Assembly (NCBI GenBank): GCA_037367405.1
Contig: JAZKJV010000149.1
Coordinates: 930,001-994,000, forward strand
DNA length: 64,000 bases
Direction: 5' to 3'
DNA from: Ottelia alismoides
Lineage: Eukaryota > Streptophyta > Magnoliopsida > Alismatales > Hydrocharitaceae
Within the stretch, counting starts at the first letter, position 1; every line of letters begins with the position of its first letter. Position numbers and translations under genes: made by a program. The notes under the pieces are model-generated. The model saw only the letters and a list, made by a program, of their open reading frames with translations, searched no databases and had not been told where the DNA came from. Shown in pieces: positions 26,003 to 39,028 of the stretch.

Positions 26003-26480
26003 TCCAACCCAAATCCACCCCCTGCCAAATCTCAACCACCGAGGGGCAAGAGAAAAAAAGGTGCTCCACAGACTCGACAGCCGCATCGCAAAGAAGACAT
26101 CTATCCGACAACACGCCTAAAAGACGAGCACACCAGTCTCTCGTCATCAACCTCTTCCTTCTCATCAGCCATAAGAAGAAGCCAACACGCTCCGGAAGCT
26201 TCAGAGCCCAAAGAAAGGCACAATCGAGAGTGATATCCTCCGAAAGCGACGGAGGCGGCCTAGCGATAGCGCCAAAAGCCTTCTTAACCGTGAAGGGGAC
26301 TCCCTCCAGCACCTTCCTGTGAAGCAGAAGCCCAAAAGAAATATCTCACAAGTGCTTCAGTCGACCAGGCACACCTACTAAAAGCAGCTTAGTTGCATGG
26401 AAGATGGGAATGGATGTTAAAACTGATTTGATCAATATTAGCCGACACACCCTCCAAAGAGACAAGAGACTTTCCACCTA
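26003..26480 (-). pseudogene. LINE ORF2 C-terminal fragment (zf-RVT region)
   Basis: Read right to left, the strand gives LINE-type text. First comes GGKSLVSL, followed in another frame by ILIKSVLTSIPIFHATKLLL, typical of the post-polymerase region. After frame breaks comes FLWALKLPERVGFFLWLMRR, then RCLLCDAAVESVEHLFFSC, the Cys/His zinc-binding motif of plant LINE reverse transcriptases. The C-terminus runs into the gap. It is probably the same LINE as the polymerase fragment at 27490-27790, separated by inserted repeat DNA. Confidence 0.8.
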
Positions 26481-26579
26481 GCCATCTGTTTCTTTATCTT
26501 CTCTATTGTCAATATCCATTCTTGCTATCGTAAATGCTTATAGGCAGTTTCAAGAAGGCGCTATGCAATATTCAGTCGG

Positions 26580-26990
26580 AGGGGTCATCGCATAGAGAGT
26601 ATGTGGTATGCGGAAGAGTATGAGGGAGTATGCGGTTTTATGCAATTTTGTATTTTTTATTATTGAAAAATATAATTAAGTATTTAATATTATGTTAATA
26701 TCCTCAATCGGGAGAGTATGCAGGGAGTATGCATTTTTATGCCGGAGAGTATGCGTTTTTATGCGGGAAGTATGCAGTTTTATGTTATTATGCGGGTGGG
26801 TTATTTGGGTTTAGATTAAATAATTTTTTATTAGAAAAACGGTCGAGTAGGAGGCCACATAGGGCGTATACTAGGCCGAGTATGCGGGTCAACCTGCATA
26901 CATGGCTGTTTCATCATATTCGGAACGACAAGGTTACCGAGTACAAGTATGCAGCCGAGTATGTGGTTTTCTTGGTCGCTTTCTTGAACA
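26580..26990. repeat. Cluster of GAGTATGC(G/A) short repeats
   Basis: The motif GAGTATGC or a close variant (GGTATGCG, AAGTATGC) occurs about ten times between 26596 and 26970, often followed by GTTTTTATG or GGTTTTATG. Dense short sub-terminal repeats are typical of hAT-type transposon ends, where transposase binds, but no terminal inverted repeat or target duplication was located. It lies between two parts of the minus-strand LINE. Confidence 0.5.
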
Positions 26991-27129
26991 CTACTTATAG
27001 GTGGGGGAATTCCCAATAACTTCAATATAAACTCACATGTGGTGAAAAGACAGCCTGATCACACTCGTTTGCTTGCTCGATTGTTTGACCAAAAGGCACG
27101 AAAGCTGATTTTTATCTGTTAATCATGTC

Positions 27130-27320
27130 CTCAAGTTTCGATGACATTCTGTTGAATTTGGGTCGAATTTCGATATCCTGTTGAAATCGAAATTCAATCG
27201 AAATGGTCGAAATAACCGAAATATGGGTACCCTAGTATGAAAAATGACCAAAATAATCGAAATTTCCGTCGAAATTCGGCTGAAATTCTGGTTCGATCAG
27301 TCACCAAAATCGTGCTCGAA
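27130..27320. repeat. Cluster of TCGAAAT/ATTTCGA short repeats
   Basis: TCGAAAT, CCGAAAT and the reverse complement ATTTCGA recur about a dozen times in 190 bp (for example ATTTCGATATCCTGTTGAAA and CGAAATAACCGAAATATGGG). It resembles the sub-terminal repeat field of a DNA transposon. Termini were not identified. Confidence 0.45.
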
Positions 27321-27489
27321 ACCAACATTTAAGGCCTTGCTCATGATTATAGAAGTCTTTTCTGCTTCCATCGTGCTACCTTTTATGTGCATTATAGAAG
27401 CAGAATAAAGATGCCCCACTTATAGCTAGAGTTGAAATCCCCCATCATAGTATGAGTCACCATCACTAACGATGCATATGCCACAAGCA

Positions 27490-27790
27490 CAAACAAGGTA
27501 AAGGCTGGCATACATTTATGTCTAATTCTCCCATGTGGTTGGAAGAGTCCGCCTTATATCTTTCCGTAAACAAAGAATGCGTAAGAGACCATTGTGACGA
27601 ATCTCTTCATCCAGTGCCCAGACCACTCAGATCTTTGGGAAACCCCGTCTTTGTAATGACATCCATATGAAGTGAGCCAACACTCATATACCTTGGTGAA
27701 ATCAACTTTCCATAGAAAGCCTTTTCGATTCCTTCGTTTCTACTCATAAATTATCTTCGAGGACATCACTTGGGTATTCATCATATATTA
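27490..27790 (-). pseudogene. LINE reverse-transcriptase fragment
   Basis: On the minus strand the sequence reads KVDFTKVYE, the LINE polymerase box with its conserved Asp. After a frame change it gives HWMKRFVTMVSYAFFVYGK and then LFQPHGRIRHK, corresponding to the usual SYSFLING.P...F.P.RGLRQG tract. Stops and shifts make it non-functional. Orientation and order agree with the C-terminal piece at 26003-26480. Confidence 0.7.
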
Positions 27791-28023
27791 TCCGTGAGTT
27801 AAGGCTGTATTCCAATGGGGAATTATGTTGCTAAGTTACCTCTCAGGTGCTTCACTTGGACTTTAACTATAATTCGGTAGAGCACATCGGATGGAGCGAC
27901 TTGTCGGAAGTCTTCCATGTGTGTTGCATAATTCTTTTGAGGAAGTAATAAGATGAGATCCTTGTTCACCCTTTCAAATTCATACATGCCTTCACCGAAT
28001 TCATGGAAACATTGCATGGTATG

Positions 28024-29457
28024 TGTCAGAGTATTTGGTTGTGCGCCACTTGAGTTGTAGATGGATAAATGGACCACTCCAGGATCCATTTACCCCATCC
28101 ATGAGTTTAGTCCCACATCTACCATCTGTGGGATGTGGAGACTCAGTGGGAGCTACGTATAGACCCCTACAACCATTGTATTCAGAGGAGAAAAACAATA
28201 GAAGCATCATCCCTTTGAGGCGTTTTCCCGTGGTTTCATGATTTATGTTTCCCATTATCTTGTCTTCTCCCAACTTAGTCGATGTCATATATTCTGACTA
28301 GTACGGGAGAAAGGGGGAATATTATGTACAATCACATGCTATAGATTCAGATGTTTCTCCAATCCAGAAGCCAGTCAGATTTCCAGACTCTACAGTTCGT
28401 TAGTTTTTCAAACTCGACGACATATTGGTTCCGAGTCTTCAGTTTAGACATGCTCATGTATGCGGTCTTTTCTGATGTGCACGTGTTTGCCATCTTTTGT
28501 TGTGGTTCCCATCATTTTTGTTTTATCGGCCAGGGTTTTCATGTGTTCCATAGGAACTCCAGAGTAGAGATCCCATTCCCTATGCATGCGGGCTAGGGTT
28601 TTCATGTGGTTTCATAGGGATTCTAGAGTAGAGTACCATTCTCTGTGCCAGATGGGAGAGATCCAATTCTCGGACGAGGAGACTTTTTCGGACTCCATTC
28701 TCTAGCGATCGTGGACACCGTTACGAGATCCTTCCGAGGTTCCTATTAGAGAGAACCCACTTCGAGATCCCTATGAGAGAGACCCTTCTTCAGATATCTG
28801 CGTATGGATAACTAATGACACTCTTTATTCGACCCTTTCAGAGATGGAGCAGTTGTCCACATTGCTGTGGCGAGCCAGAGTTCTCCTAGTGAAGACTCAT
28901 TTTCAGTTGTAGTGACTCTGACATGCGCAGTACAGAGCACATGCTCTCCGACGAGGAGATTAAATTTGACTCACATTCCAGCTCGTTCGTCCTCCTCACC
29001 TGCACGTCATGAGAAGCAACGTCCTCAACAACAACCGACAGTTGTGCGCGTTGAGTTGATATTGTCTGTAATGTCATGTATTGTAAGTTGAGTTTCTTTC
29101 TGTTTGTCCAAGCTGAGCATTGCATGCTCCAGCTTGAGGGGGGTGTTGGAATATTTGGTTGTGCGCCACTTGAGTTGTAGATGTGTAAATGGATCACTAC
29201 AGGATCCATTTACCCGATCCATGAGTTTAGTCCCACATCTACCTCCTGTGGGATGTGGAGACTCAGTGAGGTCTATATATAGACCCCCACACCCATTGTA
29301 TTCATATGAGAAAAGCAATAGATTATCAACCCTTTGAGGCATTCTCTTGTGGTTTCATCCCGCTCTTTGGGGAGTAGGGTTCCACGTAAAAATCTCTTGT
29401 TCTTCGTGTTTTATTCTTTATTTCTCTGATTCCGCTTCCGCATCCTATTTTCTAACA
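28024..29457 (+). mobile_element. Non-autonomous LTR element, family T, internally deleted
   Basis: The left LTR (28024 to about 28240) starts TGTCAGAGTATTTGG, has the shared GGTTGTGCGCCACTTGAG text and breaks off after CCCGTGGTTTCAT. The right LTR (29144-29457) starts TGTTGGAATATTTGG after a polypurine tract (GCTTGAGGGGGG) and ends TTTTCTAACA. The 0.9-kb interior carries no recognisable polyprotein and matches, in reverse complement, the interior of the element in PP2C intron 3 (about 46095-46845). No clean 5-bp target duplication was seen (GTATG against ACATG). The loss of the 3' part of the left LTR and the primer site indicates a deletion. Confidence 0.78.
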
Positions 29458-30039
29458 ACATGAACACTATAAATTCATCCTGACTTGAGTAGCCATTAAC
29501 CTTCCTTTTTGATTTTGAGGCAAAAAAGGGGGAAAGTACCTAATGGCACCTATCCCATAAATATATCAATATCTATAAAGTTACATGACAAAAGCCAAGT
29601 CTCAAGATAAGTTCAAGATTGAGTAGCTACATTCTCTTCTTTAAGACTCACTCAAACTATAACACCACTATGAGTCAACAAGATGGCCCAAATAACAACA
29701 TGCTTCAACAAAGTCAAGAGATATGTAAACTGGGCTACCACCAAAGGTCCCCATAATGGGGAAGTTCTAACACGGGACATCCATGGACGGCCAGATCTCA
29801 CGGGCTCCATCACAGGTCTTGAGTATATGTTCAACTGACTCCGACTCATCACTTCAGAGAGCAGAGAGCACAATCCCCACATGAACCATGGATGCGCATT
29901 GATTAATGTACTTTGGTCAACATACACCTATGTTTCAAAACCTGCAAAAAGATCTTAATCTTCATGGGAAAGAGAGGAATAATCATGTTATATTGATGAC
30001 AAAAGAGAGGAATAATCATGTTATATTGATGACAATGTA
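29458..30039. other. Unassigned DNA with a 33-bp tandem duplication
   Basis: No gene recognised. A perfect direct duplication of a 33-bp unit beginning AGAGAGGAATAATCATG occupies 29971-30036. The right part may already be decayed copia sequence. Confidence 0.55.
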
Positions 30040-30979
30040 GTCATGAACTGTGATTCTGAAGGCATCTTTATGGGGAAGAAGTGGTACGGAGATCTTGGTA
30101 GCTTGATATACTTTCTTCGTAATGGCGTGTTATTGTATACCTGGAGAGCTTGTCTTATCACATCAGAAGTACATTCTTGATGTACTTTCTAAGACTGGTA
30201 TGCGTAGATCTAAGGCAGTTTCTATGCCTATGTACCTCAGTGCCTAGTTATACTAGGGTATTTCAGAGGAGATTGATGCTAAACAATACAAGGCCTTGGT
30301 GGACAAGTTTCCCTCTCACCTGTCACTGAACCTGATAAGGCCTTTGCAGCATGTCGAGTTAGCTAGTTTAGGCGTTGCCTTAGTAGAGTACACATGGATG
30401 TTGTGATGCATATTTTGAGATATCTCGAGGCCGTGCCACGATACGAACTCTTATTCAGAAAGAGGTCCTAATTGCAGATGGTTGGATTCTCTGATGCTGG
30501 ATTATGCTATGAACAGACATGACATGAAGCGCGCCACGTAATTGTGCAACTTTGTTTGAGGTCATCCTGTTATATGGCACAGCCAGAAATACAACATTGT
30601 TGCTCTATTGAGTGCTGAACCTGATTACGTAGCTGCAACATAGACTGCAAGTCTGCAACTGTGTCCAATGTTTATTAAAACCGTTCTACAGCACTTGGGC
30701 ATCGCAATTACATGTGTAATAGTCATGTTGCCATTTTTTCTTTAATAATCATGTCTTCATGAGATGACTGAGCATGTGGAGGTTGACTTTCACTATACTG
30801 GCCATCTGATTCAGATTGTTCTTTTTTAGGGAATTATAAAGGACTTCTTGAGACACCACACATGTTCATCCACTAATCAGATCGTAGATGTTTTCATAGA
30901 GCCTATCATAAGGATCCTTCTTGGTGGTTTTCTATAAACCAATCTTGGGTGATATCTTTGATCCATGTTGAGGGGTGGA
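30040..30979 (+). pseudogene. Ty1/copia reverse transcriptase-RNase H remnant
   Basis: Broken frames read like the C-terminal half of a copia polyprotein: a DLGSLIYFL-type tract (about 30092-30115), LSHQKYILDVLSKTGM (about 30150-30200), and the RNase H start GFSDAGLC (about 30484-30507) with the usual first catalytic Asp. A trace of the SAEAEY-type box follows (about 30613). Stops and deletions throughout. It ends at a purine tract (GAGGGGTGGA, 30970-30979) immediately before LTR-like sequence. Confidence 0.75.
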
Positions 30980-31352
30980 TGTTGAGATAACATAGGCTTA
31001 GTTGCTTATTTTTACTATTCATTTTCCTTTTGTTAACTTGTCATAATAAGCAAGATCTTCTTTTTCCCCAAGCCTTTCATTATAAACACATTTTTTCCTT
31101 TTGTCAACAATGACTATGATTTGGAGACAACATATCAGCAACTCGGTTGTCATGTGTTGAGATAACATAGAGTTGGGTTCCTGGATCCTGGTACGTTGTC
31201 ATGTGTTGAGATAACATAGAGTTGGGTTCCTGGATCCTGGTACACATCTTCCACCACCCCATTTCTATATAAGGAGGGATAGCCTTTTGTAATAAACAAG
31301 TTTTCTGCTTTTCCCAACAGTAATTATGGATTGGAGACATGTTATCGGCAAC
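30980..31352 (+). repeat. Copia 3' LTR-like copies with a 49-bp tandem duplication
   Basis: TGTTGAGATAACATAG begins at 30980 after the purine tract and recurs inside each unit of a perfect 49-bp tandem duplication (31146-31194 and 31195-31243). The two LTR-like halves end in similar text: TTTGGAGACAACATATCAGC near 31129 and TTGGAGACATGTTATCGGC near 31331. This suggests a partly duplicated or recombined LTR. Confidence 0.6.
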
Positions 31353-31848
31353 TTGATTCTATTGGTTTATCGTGTTTTAAGAAAGGAGAGACTTCTATAC
31401 TTGTATATTTGTTTTCCCAAAGTATATTTTATAACTTATCCTCACAACCTTTCAAAGAAGATATTCTTTAAAGGGAGAAAGTACTTGAAGTATATATTGC
31501 TTACACGGAGTGAGTGGTCTGGGTTTTGTTTATTTTCTCTTTTTTCTATAAACCAATATTCCAAAAAAACACTGAACAATTGTTGGAGAACTTCCTTTCA
31601 GAAGTGGTGCACTAGTTTTATTCATGGTAGTTGGTATGCATATTTGTGCTCAGATAATTTAACTTTTATCATTGTAAAGTTTGGACTCCCATCTCTTTGT
31701 TTTTACCAAGAACAGCCCAAGTGCAAAGTTGCGGTACACCTATTTGATTGTTTGTATTCTATGATAAGATGCTTCTTAATATCAATTTTTTGCAAATGGG
31801 TGCTCATATGCTTGTTACTTCTAAATTTCTAATATTTTGTTGTTTCAG
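31353..31848. other. Probable intron remnant before the asparagine synthetase exons
   Basis: T-rich sequence ending in a good acceptor (tgtttcag, 31841-31848). No upstream asparagine synthetase exon could be read here or further left to the gap. Plus-strand open frames such as 31326-31832 are AT-driven and have no motif. Confidence 0.5.
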
Positions 31849-34185
31849 ATTAAGGCCCTCCACCTGTATGATTGTTTGAGGGCAAATAAGTCAACTTCAG
31901 CATGGGGTTTGGAGGCTCGAGTACCTTTCCTGGATAAAAACTTTATGAATTTAGCAATGGACATTGATCCTGAATGGAAAATGGCAAGTGCAGAAAGTTT
32001 TTTCTTATTTTTTTCGAAGACCTTCCAAGTTTAAATTCTGAAGCAAATAAGCATGAAGTATCGTTTATTAAAACTCCTGCCCTGTTTAGATTTGTAGCTC
32101 TGCTTTTATCAAAACCTTTGCTGTTTATGTTATCTGTTCAGCTTATCTTGTTAGAAATGCACGCAGTGCTCTTTTTGATTGCTTGAGTCATATCCTTTCC
32201 TGGCAGAGATATCTTTTCCTGGAAGATCTAGTTTGTTTTGGCTACAAGTGAACATCGATTTGGTTTTCACATGCTTAATTACTGTAAACATCTCTTGCAT
32301 GAGAGGTGATTAGTCGAACCTGTAATACTGAGTTGTGCTGAATATCGGGTTATGATGATAAATATCATCTTCTTTTTCTGCTTTTAAACCATTCTTGTGC
32401 TTGTTAAATTATTTCAGATAAAACGCGATCAAGGCCGAATAGAGAAATGGATACTACGGAATGCTTTTGATGACGAGAAGAACCCTTATCTGCCAAAGGT
32501 TCGAAGCGGAGTAATTGTGATATATCTTTTCAGTCAGTACATTTGGCATTTACACATTTCTGACCAAGTGCTGATTTTACTTGGATTCCAGCATATCTTG
32601 TACAGACAGAAAGAACAGTTTAGTGATGGTGTTGGATATAGCTGGATTGATGGATTGAAAGACCATGCAAACGAACATGTATGCATTCTTTGGCATTGTA
32701 TATCATTTGAACAATATTGGTGCTATTTATGCTTTATTGTCCACCTTTAATGTCACTTAAGAGTGTTCTTTTTTCTATTGCCTTCCCTGAGCATCTCTCA
32801 GGTAACGGACTCCATGTTGAAAAATGCAAGCTTTGTTTATCCTGAGAATACTCCAACAACAAAGGAGGCATATTACTATCGTGCGATCTTTGAAAGGTTC
32901 TTTCCCAAGGTACTGATTCTACACCAATTGAACTGGCAATATTTCTCTTGCCAAAGAAATATAACTTGTGAACTTAAAAACTAGTTACTGTTCTTTTTCT
33001 TCTGCAGAACTTTTGGTAGTTTTATTAATTAAATTAAGCCGATATGTGCATCAAATCTTCAAATCTTACAATATTTGATACGTGTGAATATCCCTTGTAC
33101 GGTTTTTTACTATAATTGAGATCTTTTTTTGTTGCTATATTTTTTCTGCAAACACTTGTTTTTTTTACAAATTCTTTCAAGTTAGAATTTGTATCTTAAT
33201 CTTTGTGGTCGTTTTTCACTTGCCTAAAACTTATTTGCGTTGTGGCAGTTTTTCTCTCGCTGAAATATTGCATATGTTTTTGGTAACCTCTTTCCACTTC
33301 ACTTATTTGCACTTCTACCTCCAAATTGAGTCTCTTAGAGGTACAGTCTCTTATACCCATCTTCCATATATTTGATTATGAAAAGTACCATCTTCCATAT
33401 ATTTGATTATGAAAAGTACCACTGTCAAGGGGAGGATGGGATCAATTACACAGTACATTATGTGGAAATGCATATCATGACCTCTCCGATTTTTTGCATT
33501 ACATTTCACTACTACCCTTCATGGTTCCATTTTCTTTATGGGCTTGGTTTTTGCCCAATTTTAAATGCGATTGAATACTGCAAAACACAACCTGCTCATT
33601 CATTTCAATTCCTTGTCACAGTGTGCATGCCTATGCATTATGGCCTGTAGTTTGTCAAGTATGTCATATTACTCACCTATGTATTTTAACTCACTTATAA
33701 CCAATAACATTTTTTTTGTATTGTTAACACCCTTATAGTGGGAGAAGGCTTATATGGATTTGTTAACACCAGCATAAAAAATAGTCGAATCTTTCAACAT
33801 GAATTTGAGCAAGAATCCATGCAGCCAACCCTACTTGTAGTGAGAGAAAGCTTAGTACATTTAACACCCTTCATCAAGATGTTATTACAGTGTTGTTCTC
33901 TTTGCATCAATGACATTTATATTTTCATCTCAGAATGCTGCCAGGTCAACTGTGCCAGGAGGTCCGAGTGTAGCATGTAGTACTGCTAAAGCTGTAGAAT
34001 GGGATGCAGCATGGTCAAAAAATCTGGATCCATCTGGACGTGCAGCTCTTGGGGTTCATGAAGCTGCTTATGAGGATGTACCTGTTTCTGTCAATGAGAA
34101 CCCTACCCCAGTGAATGGCTTTTCGAAAGATCTGCAGGATGCAGCCATGGACCAGAATTTGACTGCGACAGCTGCGGTAGTCTGA
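31849..34185 (+). CDS. Asparagine synthetase (glutamine-hydrolysing), 3' part only
   Basis: Five phase-0 exons: 31849-31983, 32418-32498, 32592-32678, 32802-32909 and 33934-34185 (stop TGA), together 220 aa of the C-terminal synthetase domain. Landmarks in order are [70 protein letters not shown] and [13 protein letters not shown]. The tail reads [19 protein letters not shown] followed by about 40 variable residues. The enzyme makes Asn from Asp, Gln and ATP and serves nitrogen transport. Full plant enzymes are about 590 aa, so the N-terminal glutaminase domain and the ATP-binding part are absent. No such exons were found back to the gap; a copia remnant lies upstream. The first intron uses a GC donor (gcaagt at 31984); the others are GT-AG. 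The visible exons are undamaged, so this is either a 5'-truncated copy or a gene broken by misassembly. Confidence 0.9.
33361..33422. repeat. 31-bp perfect tandem duplication in the last intron
   Basis: The unit beginning CTTCCATATATTTGATTATG occurs twice head to tail (33361-33391, 33392-33422) in the last asparagine synthetase intron; only the final base of the second unit differs. Confidence 0.85.
33735..33860 (+). mobile_element. SINE copy 1 in the asparagine synthetase intron
   Basis: A 126-bp insert flanked by the 11-bp direct repeat TTAACACCCTT (33724-33734 and 33861-33871). Its 3' half matches the SINE at 49218-49360 (AAAAAATAGTCGAATCTTTC, then ATCCATGCAGCC). The 5' half is diverged or truncated. 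It sits about 75 bp before the acceptor of the last exon. Confidence 0.7.
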
Positions 34186-35438
34186 GTAGTCGGTTGTCTG
34201 CTACTTATCTTATCGGAAGGGGTTTCTGAAGGAGAGCTTTTCTGTAGCAGTGGACGGTGCCATGAAATTCTGTGCTGGAGGCCATCTAAGTTAGAAGTTC
34301 AGGTGCATTGACTGTAATTAGGTAGGGGCAACCGTGTGACGAACCTGCCACACCTTTGGGTTTTTTGTGGAACCTGATAATCTATCATTTGCTTTAATCT
34401 GATGCATGTGTCCCATAAGTCTTTCCCATTCTATGATTTTCTTTGTTTAGATTGTTAGGAATAAATCTCAAGCTTTTGGGTCTGTTTCACGATCAGTGTA
34501 ATGTGACATCTCGAATCAGTATCAATCTTTGTCAGTTGATCCATATTTGCATTTGAAATTGCATGTTATCTTTGAAATTGCACTGGCTTATGCGGGCATT
34601 TGATGTTTTGAGGAGCATGGTTGGTTGTCAAAAGGCACTCTGCTTTAATACATGTATGGATTTACGTGATGATCAGAATTCTGGAGTTCTATCGTGGAAA
34701 TTGACATTATTATGTCATATTTGCATTTAATTGATCTGCAATGATGAATCTCTGTTTCAATTGTTCAATTTATGTTTATGAAATGTGAGCTCCACCTGAT
34801 CGATGCTGTTAAAATGACAGGCATAGTAACATTTCTTGCCTTGTTCTCAAACACTGAATTGCCCATGGATTACGTGCATGCAGGACATGAAATCTTACGA
34901 GCTAGATGGATTAAGTGGAACTGGTTATCCTGATTATGACCGTAGGGGACGAGGTGGTTCTTGATCACAATGCTCATGGAAATGGAGCTCGCCGACTTGT
35001 TCTATGTGTCAATGTAGTATCTAGGCATCGCCATATGGTGCTCTCCATCTGCATATGCGTCATGGATTCCTTAACTTCATTGAACCCTTCTACAAGCCAG
35101 TGTATCTTGTCTTGCACTAAGTTATGCTGAAACTAGTCCAGCCATTCTTGCTTACATTACAAAGCATAAGAAACTATTTTATTCTAAGAGTTAAACATGG
35201 AATCAAAATATTATTAGCAATAATCACTTTTGAATAAAAAATGTATTTTCTGTAAAATACATGACAATAATATCGATATATCACCATCAGAATATTCTAT
35301 GTTTCCATTATGTATAAACAAAACTTCCAGCTGCAGAACTTTACAAGAACTCAGCCTTTGTATAGGTTGAAATCGATTGGTCTTCCTTCACATAAGTTTA
35401 TAATCCTTCTCACTGGAATGTGGGCATGATCACTTCTC
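34186..35438. other. Intergenic region between convergent genes; possible orphan exon
   Basis: Contains the 3' untranslated regions of asparagine synthetase (+) and RABH1 (-). At 34884-34964, after a good acceptor (tgcatgcag), an open stretch reads DMKSYELDGLSGTGYPDYDR then RGRGGS and a stop. It looks like the last exon of an RNA-binding-type protein, but no upstream exons of such a gene were found. I cannot name it. Confidence 0.4.
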
Positions 35439-38218
<2,780 letters not shown>

Positions 38219-39028
38219 AGGCTTCGTTTGGTTGTAGGGTTGTGCAGGGTTGGGTTGGGATACACACAGGGGCGGAACCAGGAATTTCATCAAGGAGTGG
38301 CCGAGTATACAACTATTATGAATGTTCAAAAATAGAAAATCTATGTTTTTCCAATGATATTTTTAAATAGAAATGATATTTTTAAAATGAGCCTCTTTCA
38401 ATCTTGATAAATGTAGAATTTAATTCTATTATTAATGTTAGAATTTCAAACATATTGGTATTTTCAGTAGCTATTTTTAAAATTGAATAAATATAATAAT
38501 TTAAGCGTATCTAAATCCATCCTAAAAAGGTTAAATTATCAAGTGAAATTTTGAAACAAAAAATTCGTGGTTAAAAGAAAATAATAAAATGTATTTTATT
38601 TATAAGGAGTAATAAAAACAATGGGAGAGATAAATAAACTTGAATACAATTGTATATCAAATTATTTTGATGGTAGAAGTGATTAGGTAAATCATATAAA
38701 GAAAGCAAAATTGATGGTTATAAGATTCAAACCCTGGTCTCCAAAAAAAAAACAACCATGATACTCAACCACTTAACCATTTAATAACTCTAAATTTTCT
38801 CTAACAACATTTATTATAACACAGTTAAGAAGGGGTCGTATTAAAAACTTAATACATTGTACAAGTGACATATAATAATCATAGGGGGCCATGGCCCCCC
38901 ATAATATATACTAGTTCCGTCCCTGGGTACACCGATGTACCACTCCTTCCAACCCTTCCAATCCTCCTCACAGTTTACTATTCACTGGGGTATCCCAACC
39001 CAACCCAGCAACCAAACAAATCCTTAAA
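38219..39028. mobile_element. MITE split by a nested hAT element
   Basis: The left end reads AGGCTTCGTTTGGTTGTAGG; the right end, reverse-complemented, reads AAGGATTTGTTTGGTTGCTGG. Both continue with GGGTTGGGTTGGGATAC. The outer element is thus about 150 bp with long inverted ends, interrupted at 38267-38925. Related C-rich ends lie at about 39780-40050 and 53525-53820. Confidence 0.6.
38267..38925. mobile_element. Non-autonomous hAT element, 659 bp
   Basis: Ends CAGGGGCGGAACCAG and, reverse-complemented, CAGGGACGGAACTAG, the CAGGG(G/A)CGGA terminus typical of plant hAT MITEs. Flanking 8-mers GATACACA (38259-38266) and GGTACACC (38926-38933) agree at 6 of 8 positions, consistent with a decayed 8-bp target duplication. 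No transposase is encoded. Confidence 0.75.

Noticed and set aside
25829..26312. Open frames crossing the N run as joined genes
   Set aside because: Translation through N is meaningless; left part is LTR and right part is LINE.
31326..31832. 168-codon open frame upstream of asparagine synthetase
   Set aside because: AT-rich intron-like sequence without motifs; it ends just before the acceptor and is out of keeping with asparagine synthetase exons.
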